The translations under genes were made by a program, and so were the position numbers. Of a stretch of 5,244 bases of DNA, positions 1 through 5,244 are shown piece after piece (position 1 is the stretch's first letter; each line of letters begins with the position of its first letter). The DNA is from Flavobacteriales bacterium UBA5869. Its GTDB lineage: Bacteria; Bacteroidota; Bacteroidia; Flavobacteriales_D; Crocinitomicaceae. A model generated the notes under the pieces. It did not search any database. It saw only the letters and a program-made list of their open reading frames with translations, and was not told the DNA's origin. The DNA is taken from NCBI GenBank assembly GCA_002432565.1, contig DJFP01000245.1:1-5244 (forward strand). The letters run 5' to 3'.

Positions 1-554
1 GTAGAAGTTGAGCCGGGTGTGAATGGAACTCCGTCAACTCCCCCGTTATTCCAAGTATAGCTCTGAGCACCCGAACCATTTAGCGTGACCTGGCTTCCCT
101 GGCAGACACTTTGTGGCGCCCCTGCTTCGACAATCGGAAGCGGATTCACCGTTATCGTTACCTGCCCGGTATTCGTACATCCGTTTGCATCCGTTCCTGT
201 AACCGTGTATGTCTGTGTTGCACCCGGAACAAAAGATAATCCGTTCGTAATGCCGCTACTCCAAACATAGCTTTGCGCTCCCGACCCAGCAAGTGTGATA
301 GCATCACCCAAACAAATTGATTGAGGAAAACCAGCACCTATCACCGGCAAGGGATTCACCGTTAAAGCAACCTGATCTGTATTCTGACAGCCATTGACAT
401 CGGTTCCCGTAACGGTATAAGTCTGGCTGCCTGCAGGCACAAAAGAAACTCCGTTTGTGACCCCGTTATTCCAGGTATAGTTTTGAGCACCTGATCCCGA
501 CAAGATGACAGCCCCACCGACACATATCGAAATAGCTGTCCCAGCATCAACAAC
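1..554 (-). repeat. Tandem 210-bp coding repeats (two full copies, one partial)
   Basis: Within the partial adhesin gene, units at 345-554 and 135-344, and the partial unit at 1-134, are spaced exactly 210 bp apart (70 codons). The conserved Trp codon falls at 471, 261 and 51, and the 'VNP' codons recur at the same spacing. Each unit encodes one Ig/PKD-like module with one Cys near the start ('ICLG' type) and one in the 'DANGC' loop, which could pair as a disulfide. Copies are clearly similar but not identical in DNA. The array is truncated by the window edge, so the copy number is unknown. Confidence 0.9.
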
Positions 555-1589
555 CGGAAGTGCATTTACCGTAACAGTTGTTGTAGACGAACAGGTCGAA
601 CCATTATCGGTTACATCAACTGTAAATGTATAAGTTCCAGGTATAAGCGGTATCGGAACAGAAGTCGGGTTTTGAGCTGAAGAAGTAAATCCGTTTGGAC
701 CAGTCCAGGAATAAGTAGCTCCTGCAACAGTTGTAGCAAAGAGATTAATCGTACCGGTCCCTGTGCACACAGGCCCGCTGTTTGTAGCGGTAACCGTACA
801 TCCACACGGATTCACGATAATAGTAGCTGTAGCTGAAGCAGAGGATGGGCACAAAGCATTTCCGGTTGATGAGTTAACCGTATAAGTGTATGTGCCGGCA
901 GTTGCGGGCGGAGTTGCAGTTACAGCAGATCCGCTCGTACTGCTAAGATTCGGAGATGGGTCCCATGTAAAGGTTCCATTCCCTCCGCTGGCGGTTAATG
1001 CTACCGATTCTCCAATACAGATGGTTGAGTTTAAAGGGGTAACATCGACCGGAATGGATACTCCCGAAGTTGCCGCAAAAGTATAATCACAAACATCTCC
1101 TGCAAATCCATCGATCATTATATAATACGTGTTTCCGGGTGTCAGTCCCGTGGCACTTACCGTTTGCGATCCTGCAGAAGGTGCCAGCTGACCGCAATAA
1201 TAAGATGTTACCGGCCCCGAACCGCAAGTGCTTGCTGAGAAGATCATGATTTGAATTCCATCTCCGTAAGTTGAATTATACACCCAGCAGTCAAACGTAA
1301 TGGATGAAGATGAAGCTACAAAAGACAGATACGAATCATTTTCCACCGATCCGCAAAACTGATCGAGCAGTCCGTTACCGGAAAGACAAAGTCCCAGAAA
1401 GTAACTGGTACAGTTTTCCCAGGCATCAGCATCATAACTTGATGAAGTATTTCCACAATAGCCGTTCAACTCGCAGATTGGAGTTGCAGAAGCGCAGGTA
1501 TTTCCTGCGGCCGGATTACTACCACATGGTGGCTGAGAAAAACCTTTGAGTGTCAGTAGTAATAGTAGTGTTAGTAGTAAGTATTTCAT
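1..1589 (-). CDS. Large secreted Ig/PKD-like repeat protein, N-terminal 529 residues (3' end cut by window edge)
   Basis: The frame is open from ATG at 1589 to the window edge, so the C-terminus is missing. The start is supported by a signal peptide immediately after it (MKYLLLTLLLLLTLKGFSQ, cleavage probably around residue 18-19). Residues about 20-172 form a Cys-rich beta domain with 'CELNGYCGN' near 39, 'FCGSVENDSYLSF' at 78-90 and 'GLTPGNTYYIMIDGF' at 148-162; the last motif resembles bacterial pre-peptidase C-terminal (PPC-like) domains. Two divergent Ig-like modules follow (about 181-259 and 260-345). Next come tandem 70-residue modules with the pattern 'G.PQSICLG..ITL.GSGAQSY.W' then 'TYTVTGTDANGC.NT' and 'VNPLP'. 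By analogy with relatives, the missing end should carry more modules and a T9SS sorting domain. The likely role is a cell-surface adhesin or structural protein, which is inference. It starts 5 bases after the upstream small gene, so the two probably share a transcript. No Shine-Dalgarno motif is visible. Confidence 0.9.
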   Translation of the reverse strand, partial: MKYLLLTLLLLLTLKGFSQPPCGSNPAAGNTCASATPICELNGYCGNTSSSYDADAWENCTSYFLGLCLSGNGLLDQFCGSVENDSYLSFVASSSSITFDCWVYNSTYGDGIQIMIFSASTCGSGPVTSYYCGQLAPSAGSQTVSATGLTPGNTYYIMIDGFAGDVCDYTFAATSGVSIPVDVTPLNSTICIGESVALTASGGNGTFTWDPSPNLSSTSGSAVTATPPATAGTYTYTVNSSTGNALCPSSASATATIIVNPCGCTVTATNSGPVCTGTGTINLFATTVAGATYSWTGPNGFTSSAQNPTSVPIPLIPGTYTFTVDVTDNGSTCSSTTTVTVNALPVVDAGTAISICVGGAVILSGSGAQNYTWNNGVTNGVSFVPAGSQTYTVTGTDVNGCQNTDQVALTVNPLPVIGAGFPQSICLGDAITLAGSGAQSYVWSSGITNGLSFVPGATQTYTVTGTDANGCTNTGQVTITVNPLPIVEAGAPQSVCQGSQVTLNGSGAQSYTWNNGGVDGVPFTPGSTS

Positions 1590-1594
1590 TTTGG

Positions 1595-1876
1595 TTAGTT
1601 TTTCTTGTTTTTGATGTATTCCAAAATGGCGGTGTGCCTTTCCGATGGCTCGAACCTGGATTTATACAAAAAATGTTCATAGACTTTCGGAAATTCCGAG
1701 GCAGGGCATTGATCGATCAATCCGTAAACCACTTCCAGTGATTCGGTTTTCGATTTTTCCGAGATGTACCGATAGGTAATGTTTTGCTTAGATGTTTGTA
1801 CCGTTCCACCTTCCTGAGAAAAAATACAAGGCGCAGCAACGAATAGAAACAACTGTAGAATTACAATTTTTTTCAT
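1595..1876 (-). CDS. Small secreted protein of unknown function (93 aa)
   Basis: I do not recognise this protein. It begins with a clear Sec signal peptide (MKKIVILQLFLFVAAPCIFSQ) with likely cleavage around the 'FSQ', leaving a mature chain of about 72 residues. The Cys at 17 follows 'VAAP', which is not a good lipobox, so a lipoprotein is unlikely. The mature part is charged and looks helical, with 'SEKSKTESLEVVYGLIDQC' in the middle, one Cys (57), and a Lys-rich end (IKNKKN). It shows none of the Ig, SprB or sorting motifs of its neighbours. Its stop lies 5 bases before the adhesin start, and it is the first gene after a terminator, so it probably leads a two-gene unit with the adhesin. 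A periplasmic or surface accessory role for that adhesin is a guess from context. The start is set by the signal peptide; A/T-rich sequence precedes it without a Shine-Dalgarno motif. Confidence 0.75.
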   Translation of the reverse strand: MKKIVILQLFLFVAAPCIFSQEGGTVQTSKQNITYRYISEKSKTESLEVVYGLIDQCPASEFPKVYEHFLYKSRFEPSERHTAILEYIKNKKN

Positions 1877-1895
1877 ATTAGTAGTAGTAAATAAA

Positions 1896-1928
1896 TTGTC
1901 AATGAAAAATCAGATCTTCCATTGACAA
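1896..1928. repeat. Perfect 9-bp inverted repeat upstream of small secreted gene
   Basis: TTGTCAATG at 1896-1904 is the exact reverse complement of CATTGACAA at 1920-1928, with a 15-base spacer. It ends 19 bases before the start codon at 1876. It could form a hairpin in the 5' untranslated RNA or be a protein binding site. No T-run follows it on the minus strand, so it is not a terminator. Confidence 0.5.
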
Positions 1929-1944
1929 GCGTAGTAAGTATTTC

Positions 1945-1967
1945 TGACGGTAAGTAGATCACCGTCA
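1945..1967. repeat. 7-bp inverted repeat, possible operator or leader hairpin
   Basis: TGACGGT (1945-1951) and ACCGTCA (1961-1967) are perfect reverse complements separated by 9 bases. The site lies 16 bases from the neighbouring 9-bp inverted repeat, and both contain a TGAC/GTCA core. No T-run is present on either strand, so a terminator is unlikely. Function is unknown. Confidence 0.45.
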
Positions 1968-2042
1968 ATTAATTGCAATCCGAATTTATGAAATATTCCT
2001 TTAAGAAAAAAACATAACACGTGGTAAATCAACGATTTTAAC

Positions 2043-2088
2043 AAAAAAAGATGTGCCGGTGTTAATTATAAACATCCGGCACATCTTT
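2043..2088 (-). terminator. Rho-independent terminator of the 952-residue surface-protein gene
   Basis: A perfect 13-bp stem pairs 2047-2059 (AAAGATGTGCCGG) with 2076-2088. It extends by four more pairs (2060-2063 with 2071-2074) past a single bulged base, around an AATTATA loop. On the minus strand the stem runs straight into seven T residues (2043-2049), and the hairpin starts 21 bases after the stop codon. The plus strand has no equivalent T-run, so it acts on the minus-strand gene and separates it from the small-protein unit. Confidence 0.92.
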
Positions 2089-2109
2089 CAACTATTTTGT
2101 ATTTATTGT

Positions 2110-4968
2110 TTACCTCCTTATTAACTGAATATCCCCTTGTCCGTTTTGGGTTGTTCCATCTAATCCAGTAACAGTATAGGTGTAGAAATAAACCCCTTCT
2201 TCAGCCAGATGTCCGTTTGAAACTCCGTCCCAATATCCGTTTACATCCGTAATTTTCGCCATGAAATTTCCCCAGCGATTCACAATTGTCAACTCAATAG
2301 AAACTGCATTCTCTAATCTCACAAAAAACACATCATTGTTCTTATCACCATTCGGTGTAAAAATATTCGGAACAACCACATTCAACGGAGCATAAGGAAT
2401 AACGATCACTTCAAGATCAGCCGTATCCTGACAAATGCCGTTACTTGCAATAAGAATCACATTATATGTTCCGGGTTCATTAAATGAGGAACTTGGTGCT
2501 GCAGCAACATTCGTCGTTTGAAAATCCGTTCCATTATCATAATCGAAATAATAGGAATCTGCATTCAGACTTCCGTTCGTAAATTGAACCACTAATCCCG
2601 GATATCCGGATAATGTTGAGTTAGATCCCAAAACAGCAGTTGGAACAGGAACAACAGTTATAACTACCGTATCCGTATTTGTACATCCATTTGCATCCGT
2701 TCCGGTTACAACCAACGTTGTAGTCCCTAATCCAGGAGTAAAGCTGGTATTATTCGGAATACTATTAGACCATGTATAGCTAACTCCGCCAAAACCATTT
2801 AACAACATCGGAGTTCCCAAACAAATTGTTTGATCGCTTCCTGCATTGATCGGTGGAATTTGATTCACTGTCACCTGGATAGTCGTATTTGCAGAACACC
2901 CGTTTGCGTCTATTGCCGTAACAATATAACTTGTACTCGTAGCAGGGCTAACCGTATTCGAAGGACCGTTCGGTAATGAGTTATTCCACGTGAAGGTATA
3001 TGGTGCATTTCCACCTGTTGCTTGCGCGTTCATTGAAACCGAACCCCCAATACACATTGATAAAGGCGTATTACCAGTAACATTAATAGCTGAAGGCTCT
3101 GTAATGGTTACCGAAACAGTATCCTGGCAACCGTTTCCATCAATAACTACATAATTATATGTTCCTGCATCCAAACCAGTGAAGGTATTAGATGCCTGAG
3201 GAGTACCTCCAACAAGTGTGTAGATATAAGGAGCGGGTGTTCCTGTTCCGCCTAATTGAACGGATCCGTCGTTTAAACCGTTACACGAAACGTCTTCATT
3301 ATCAATCAAGAGAGCTGTCAGGTTATTTACAACACCAACTGTTCCCTGGACTGCAGCGGAACAGCCATTGTCATCTACAACCTGGATTGTATATATTCCA
3401 CCTGGCAAACTACCAAATGTTGCGCTTGTTTGCGAAGTTCCTCCATTTAAAGAATAATGCAAAGTCCCGGTTCCCCCACCGCCTGATACTGTTAAACTTC
3501 CATCACTTCCGGAACAGTTTGCATCAATATCGGAAATAAAGGCCAGTGTAACTGCACTCGGCTCCGTAATTGTAAAAGGTTGCGTATCTGTGCATCCGGC
3601 AGCATCTGTAACCTGAATAGTATACGAACCCTCTGCAAGATTGGAATATGTTCCTGTTGATTGACTTGAACCACCATTTAATGTATAGGTAAATGGAGAT
3701 TGTCCACCTGAAATTGCTGTCACCGCAGAGCCGTTCGACAGTCCGTTACAAGAAATATTAGTACTGCCTGCAAGGGTCAAATCAGGCGCATTTGGCTGAA
3801 GTACAGTAGCGGCAATACTTCCCTGACATCCGTTCATATCCTGAACCAATACGGTATAACTGCCTGCTGCCAGGTTATTGAATATTCCACTCGACTGCCA
3901 TGTCAGCCCATTATCAATGGAGTATTGATAACCGCCGGCACCTCCGGTTCCCTGCACCTCAACACTTCCTGTTGCAGCCGTACATGACGAAGGGCTGGAG
4001 GCAATTTCATTACCAGAAGGAGTTGCCGGATCAGGAATGACAATCATATCATCTGTTTTAACGATCACAGTTCCGTCACAAGCAGTGTAAGTAACCTGAG
4101 CAGTATAAGTTGTTGTTGCTGTCGGACAAACATTTACAGTTGTTCCTGTACCAATACTGGTTCCTCCCTGGAACCATTCAGTGGTATAAATTGGTGCACC
4201 ATTCGGAGTAAAACGCCACGCTTCAGGAGTTGTTACTGTCCATGCCGGGAGTCCATTTCTACCAGGCGCAGCAATCCCCTGTGTTCCAGCAGGATTCTGA
4301 ATTCCAACAATTGCATACCCACTCTGCCAACTTGAACAAGTAGCTTTATTATCGATATAAACATCTATTACATTCGTTGTTTCATACAACACCATCATGT
4401 GTGTACTTTCGAGATTATTACAATCAAAATGTGCAAGTTGATTAAATGAAACTACAAAAATCCGGCAAGGTGCGGTTCCCAAAACGTACCAGTTCACAGT
4501 TCCGGCAACCGAAGGATCAATATCATGCAACACCCCATAAACGTCTCCATATTGTCTCAATGTCAGATTAGGACAAGCTCCAGGATTAGCATATGGCTGC
4601 GTGGTTGGGGCATATGTCCCAAACTTTATGGATCCGTTTGAACCGATTTTACACGTTGTATAGGTTTGTCCATAATAACAAAAATTGAACGGTAAAGTAA
4701 TCTGCGGACTCCACACATCGTCCGTACTTACGGAGACTGCTGTTCCCCCGGCCTGGTCATAAGCAATAGGAGGAGTATGCGGAATGGATGCAACCGAATA
4801 AGTAGTGGTTGCACCGGAATGCAGCGGAGTTGCTGTTAAGGTTGCACAAGGCTGGTTGCAGGTTAACGTCTGATCCGGGCCTGCATCAACATTCGGGCAT
4901 CCCGGAAATTGAGCATATGCCATAGAAGATACTGATAGGAGACCTATCAGAGTAGTAGTGAGTTTCAT
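2110..4968 (-). CDS. Multidomain SprB-repeat surface protein with type B T9SS (gliding motility-associated C-terminal) sorting domain
   Basis: A complete 952-residue protein. The signal peptide MKLTTTLIGLLSVSSMAYAQ fixes the start. Residues 21-315 are a Cys-rich N-terminal module seen in many Bacteroidota CHU_C proteins. It opens with 'DAGPDQTLTC', contains 'DDVWSPQITLPFNFCYYG' (84-101) and 'IFVVSFNQLAHF' (170-181, somewhat nidogen-like), and closes with 'VCPTATTTYTAQVTYTACDG'. Four SprB-type repeats span about 321-628. Two Ig/PKD-like modules follow (about 629-702 and 703-775; the second has 'INAGSDQTICLG' and 'GTDANGC'), then a PKD-type domain (776-856, 'FDYDNG' where PKD usually has W-DFGDG). 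Residues about 862-952 are the sorting domain ('VPNIFTPNGDKNNDVF', 'VNRWG', 'YWDG', 'EEGVYFYTYTV'), which directs export through the type IX machinery. The protein is probably displayed on or shed from the surface and may serve adhesion or gliding; the role is inferred. It appears monocistronic, with its own terminator. Confidence 0.93.
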   Translation of the reverse strand: MKLTTTLIGLLSVSSMAYAQFPGCPNVDAGPDQTLTCNQPCATLTATPLHSGATTTYSVASIPHTPPIAYDQAGGTAVSVSTDDVWSPQITLPFNFCYYGQTYTTCKIGSNGSIKFGTYAPTTQPYANPGACPNLTLRQYGDVYGVLHDIDPSVAGTVNWYVLGTAPCRIFVVSFNQLAHFDCNNLESTHMMVLYETTNVIDVYIDNKATCSSWQSGYAIVGIQNPAGTQGIAAPGRNGLPAWTVTTPEAWRFTPNGAPIYTTEWFQGGTSIGTGTTVNVCPTATTTYTAQVTYTACDGTVIVKTDDMIVIPDPATPSGNEIASSPSSCTAATGSVEVQGTGGAGGYQYSIDNGLTWQSSGIFNNLAAGSYTVLVQDMNGCQGSIAATVLQPNAPDLTLAGSTNISCNGLSNGSAVTAISGGQSPFTYTLNGGSSQSTGTYSNLAEGSYTIQVTDAAGCTDTQPFTITEPSAVTLAFISDIDANCSGSDGSLTVSGGGGTGTLHYSLNGGTSQTSATFGSLPGGIYTIQVVDDNGCSAAVQGTVGVVNNLTALLIDNEDVSCNGLNDGSVQLGGTGTPAPYIYTLVGGTPQASNTFTGLDAGTYNYVVIDGNGCQDTVSVTITEPSAINVTGNTPLSMCIGGSVSMNAQATGGNAPYTFTWNNSLPNGPSNTVSPATSTSYIVTAIDANGCSANTTIQVTVNQIPPINAGSDQTICLGTPMLLNGFGGVSYTWSNSIPNNTSFTPGLGTTTLVVTGTDANGCTNTDTVVITVVPVPTAVLGSNSTLSGYPGLVVQFTNGSLNADSYYFDYDNGTDFQTTNVAAAPSSSFNEPGTYNVILIASNGICQDTADLEVIVIPYAPLNVVVPNIFTPNGDKNNDVFFVRLENAVSIELTIVNRWGNFMAKITDVNGYWDGVSNGHLAEEGVYFYTYTVTGLDGTTQNGQGDIQLIRR
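2113..2385 (-). other. CHU_C / type B T9SS sorting domain coding segment
   Basis: Residues about 862-952 of the 952-residue protein. Hallmarks in order are 'VPNIFTPNGD', 'NDVF', 'ELTIVNRWG', 'YWDG' and 'GVYFYTYTV', ending in basic Arg-Arg. Such domains act as C-terminal export signals for the type IX system. Type B domains differ from the short type A signal and are typically partnered with PorP/SprF-type outer-membrane proteins, none of which is in this window. The last 31 residues closely match those of the next gene upstream (5149-5244). Confidence 0.9.
3085..4008 (-). repeat. Four SprB-type repeats within the 952-residue protein
   Basis: Residues about 321-628 hold four modules whose central 'Y[ST]..GG'-like motifs start at residues 349, 428, 505 and 583, a spacing of 77-79 residues. 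Each has the frame 'C.g..GS' ... 'Y[ST]l.gG' ... 'F..L..G.Y...V.D..GC'. Repeats 2 and 4 end in the same 'TITEPSA'. The two Cys per module suggest one disulfide each. The family is named after SprB, the mobile gliding adhesin of Flavobacterium johnsoniae, but its presence alone does not prove gliding. Confidence 0.85.
4932..4950 (-). other. Short perfect hairpin inside the signal-peptide codons
   Basis: CTGATAGG (4932-4939) and CCTATCAG (4943-4950) are perfect reverse complements separated by 3 bases, covering codons 7-12 of the 952-residue protein. In mRNA this would be an 8-bp stem with a 3-base loop starting 18 bases after the A of the start codon. It may slow or tune translation initiation, or be chance. 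Confidence 0.4.
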
Positions 4969-5089
4969 GTCTAGTTGTTATGTGTAACGTAAATATAAAC
5001 GAATTGAGTAAAAAAAGGTTGCATTTACCAAAAAAAAGATTGAATTATAACAAATAAATGGTTCAAAAAAATCACAACACCTTATCCGG
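4969..5089 (-). promoter_or_regulatory. Upstream region of the 952-residue gene (promoter not pinpointed)
   Basis: This strongly A/T-rich gap lies between the upstream gene's terminator and the start codon at 4968, so it should hold the promoter. It carries several T-runs on the minus strand and a TATAAT-like hexamer (5044-5049). I found no TTG plus TAnnTTTG pair at acceptable spacing and no Shine-Dalgarno motif before the start codon. The assignment rests on position only. Confidence 0.35.
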
Positions 5090-5124
5090 AAAAAAGGTGT
5101 GCAGACTGAATCCACACACCTTTT
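5090..5124 (-). terminator. Rho-independent terminator of the upstream partial gene
   Basis: AAAAGGTGTG (5092-5101) pairs with CACACCTTTT (5115-5124) in a 10-bp stem around a 13-base loop. On the minus strand it ends in a run of six T residues (5090-5095). It lies 24 bases after the stop codon of the gene entering from the right. The layout copies that of the other terminator in the window, although the stem sequence differs. The T-run on the plus strand is only four bases, so the minus strand is the likely direction. Confidence 0.85.
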
Positions 5125-5148
5125 GCTCTATTTTATAATTAGCGTACT

Positions 5149-5244
5149 TTAATGTCTTACCAAATGTATATTTCCCTGTCCTGTTTGGGTTGTTCCATCC
5201 AGACCAGTTACGGTGTAATTATAAAAGTAAACCCCTTCCTCAGC
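5149..5244 (-). CDS. C-terminal 31 residues of a type B T9SS sorting-domain protein (5' part outside the window)
   Basis: Only the end of this gene is present: 31 codons and a TAA stop at 5149-5151. The peptide begins 'AEEGVYFYNYTVTGLDG' and ends 'LVRH'. It aligns without gaps to the last 31 residues of the 952-residue protein, with 25 identities, so it is the terminal strand region of a gliding-motility-associated (CHU_C) sorting domain. The rest of the protein cannot be seen; by analogy it should be another large secreted surface protein. A terminator follows 24 bases after the stop. It was too short for a length-filtered search, but the homology and terminator make it convincing. Confidence 0.88.
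   Translation of the reverse strand, partial: AEEGVYFYNYTVTGLDGTTQTGQGNIHLVRH

Larger units (their letters stand above)
1877..2042 (-). promoter_or_regulatory. Leader/promoter region of the small-protein and adhesin unit
   Basis: This non-coding stretch lies between the terminator of the 952-residue gene and the start of the small secreted gene, so it should contain the promoter of the downstream unit. It has two inverted repeats (listed separately). A sequence resembling the Bacteroidota -7 element TAnnTTTG (TATGTTTT on the minus strand, 2009-2016) is present, but no TTG sits at the usual 17-23 base spacing upstream of it, so I do not assign a promoter. ACTACTACTAAT lies directly before the start codon. 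No other gene is seen here. Confidence 0.4.

Noticed and set aside
85..270. Plus-strand reading frame opposite the adhesin repeats
   Set aside because: It lies antisense to the well-supported adhesin gene and reflects the repeated composition. The protein has no recognisable features.
1..554. Regularly spaced repeats as a CRISPR array
   Set aside because: The period is 210 bp, the copies are imperfect, and the whole region is one open minus-strand frame encoding Ig-like modules.
362..805. Minus-strand frames at 362-565 and 611-805
   Set aside because: They are alternate frames inside the adhesin coding region, whose main frame carries the conserved repeat motifs without interruption.
886..1741. 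Plus-strand frames at 886-1086, 1304-1549 and 1550-1741
   Set aside because: All lie antisense to the adhesin and small secreted genes, which have signal peptides and family motifs. The plus frames have no credible starts or domains.
1595..1876. Small secreted protein as a lipoprotein
   Set aside because: The Cys at residue 17 is preceded by Ala-Ala-Pro, which does not fit a lipobox. An 'FSQ' cleavage site typical of this phylum follows it.
1896..1967. Inverted repeats as a second terminator
   Set aside because: Neither stem is followed by a T-run on either strand, and a clear terminator already closes the upstream gene at 2043-2088.
2009..2016. TATGTTTT as a Bacteroidota -7 promoter element
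   Set aside because: It matches most of TAnnTTTG, but the nearest TTG triplets upstream are 13 and 25 bases away, outside the usual spacing, so it is not called as a promoter.
3192..3677. Plus-strand frame 3192-3539 and minus-strand frame 3492-3677
   Set aside because: Both lie within the SprB-repeat part of the 952-residue gene in other frames and show low-complexity composition typical of shadow frames.

Overview
This window looks like a chromosomal segment from a Bacteroidota bacterium, most likely Flavobacteriales or a relative. The clues are a gliding-motility-associated C-terminal (CHU_C, type B type IX secretion) domain, SprB-type repeats, tandem Ig/PKD-like modules ending in 'DANGC..T' and 'VNPLP', signal peptides cleaved near '..FSQ' or '..AYAQ', and start codons preceded by A/T-rich sequence without a Shine-Dalgarno motif. 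A genus cannot be named from sequence alone.

All recognisable genes lie on the minus strand, so transcription runs from high to low coordinates. From right to left: (1) 5149-5244 holds the last 31 codons of a large secreted protein with a type B T9SS sorting domain, followed by a rho-independent terminator (5090-5124). (2) 2110-4968 is a complete 952-residue multidomain surface or secreted protein. It has a signal peptide, a Cys-rich N-terminal module, four SprB repeats, two Ig/PKD-like modules, a PKD-type domain and a CHU_C sorting domain. A strong terminator (2043-2088) follows it. (3) A non-coding stretch of about 170 bases (1877-2042) carries two inverted repeats and presumably a promoter. 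(4) 1595-1876 encodes an unrecognised 93-residue secreted protein. (5) Only 5 bases further on, 1589 to the left edge encodes the first 529 residues of another giant repeat adhesin, with three tandem modules in an exact 210-bp period at its truncated end.

The genes form three separate transcription units of one paralogous family: two single-gene units closed by their own terminators, and one two-gene unit (small protein plus adhesin). The two visible sorting-domain C-termini match at 25 of 31 residues, which points to tandem duplication. The products are expected to be exported by Sec and then by the type IX system to the cell surface or medium. Roles in adhesion, gliding or matrix are inferred from family membership. 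No RNA genes, CRISPR arrays, transposases or plus-strand genes could be supported.
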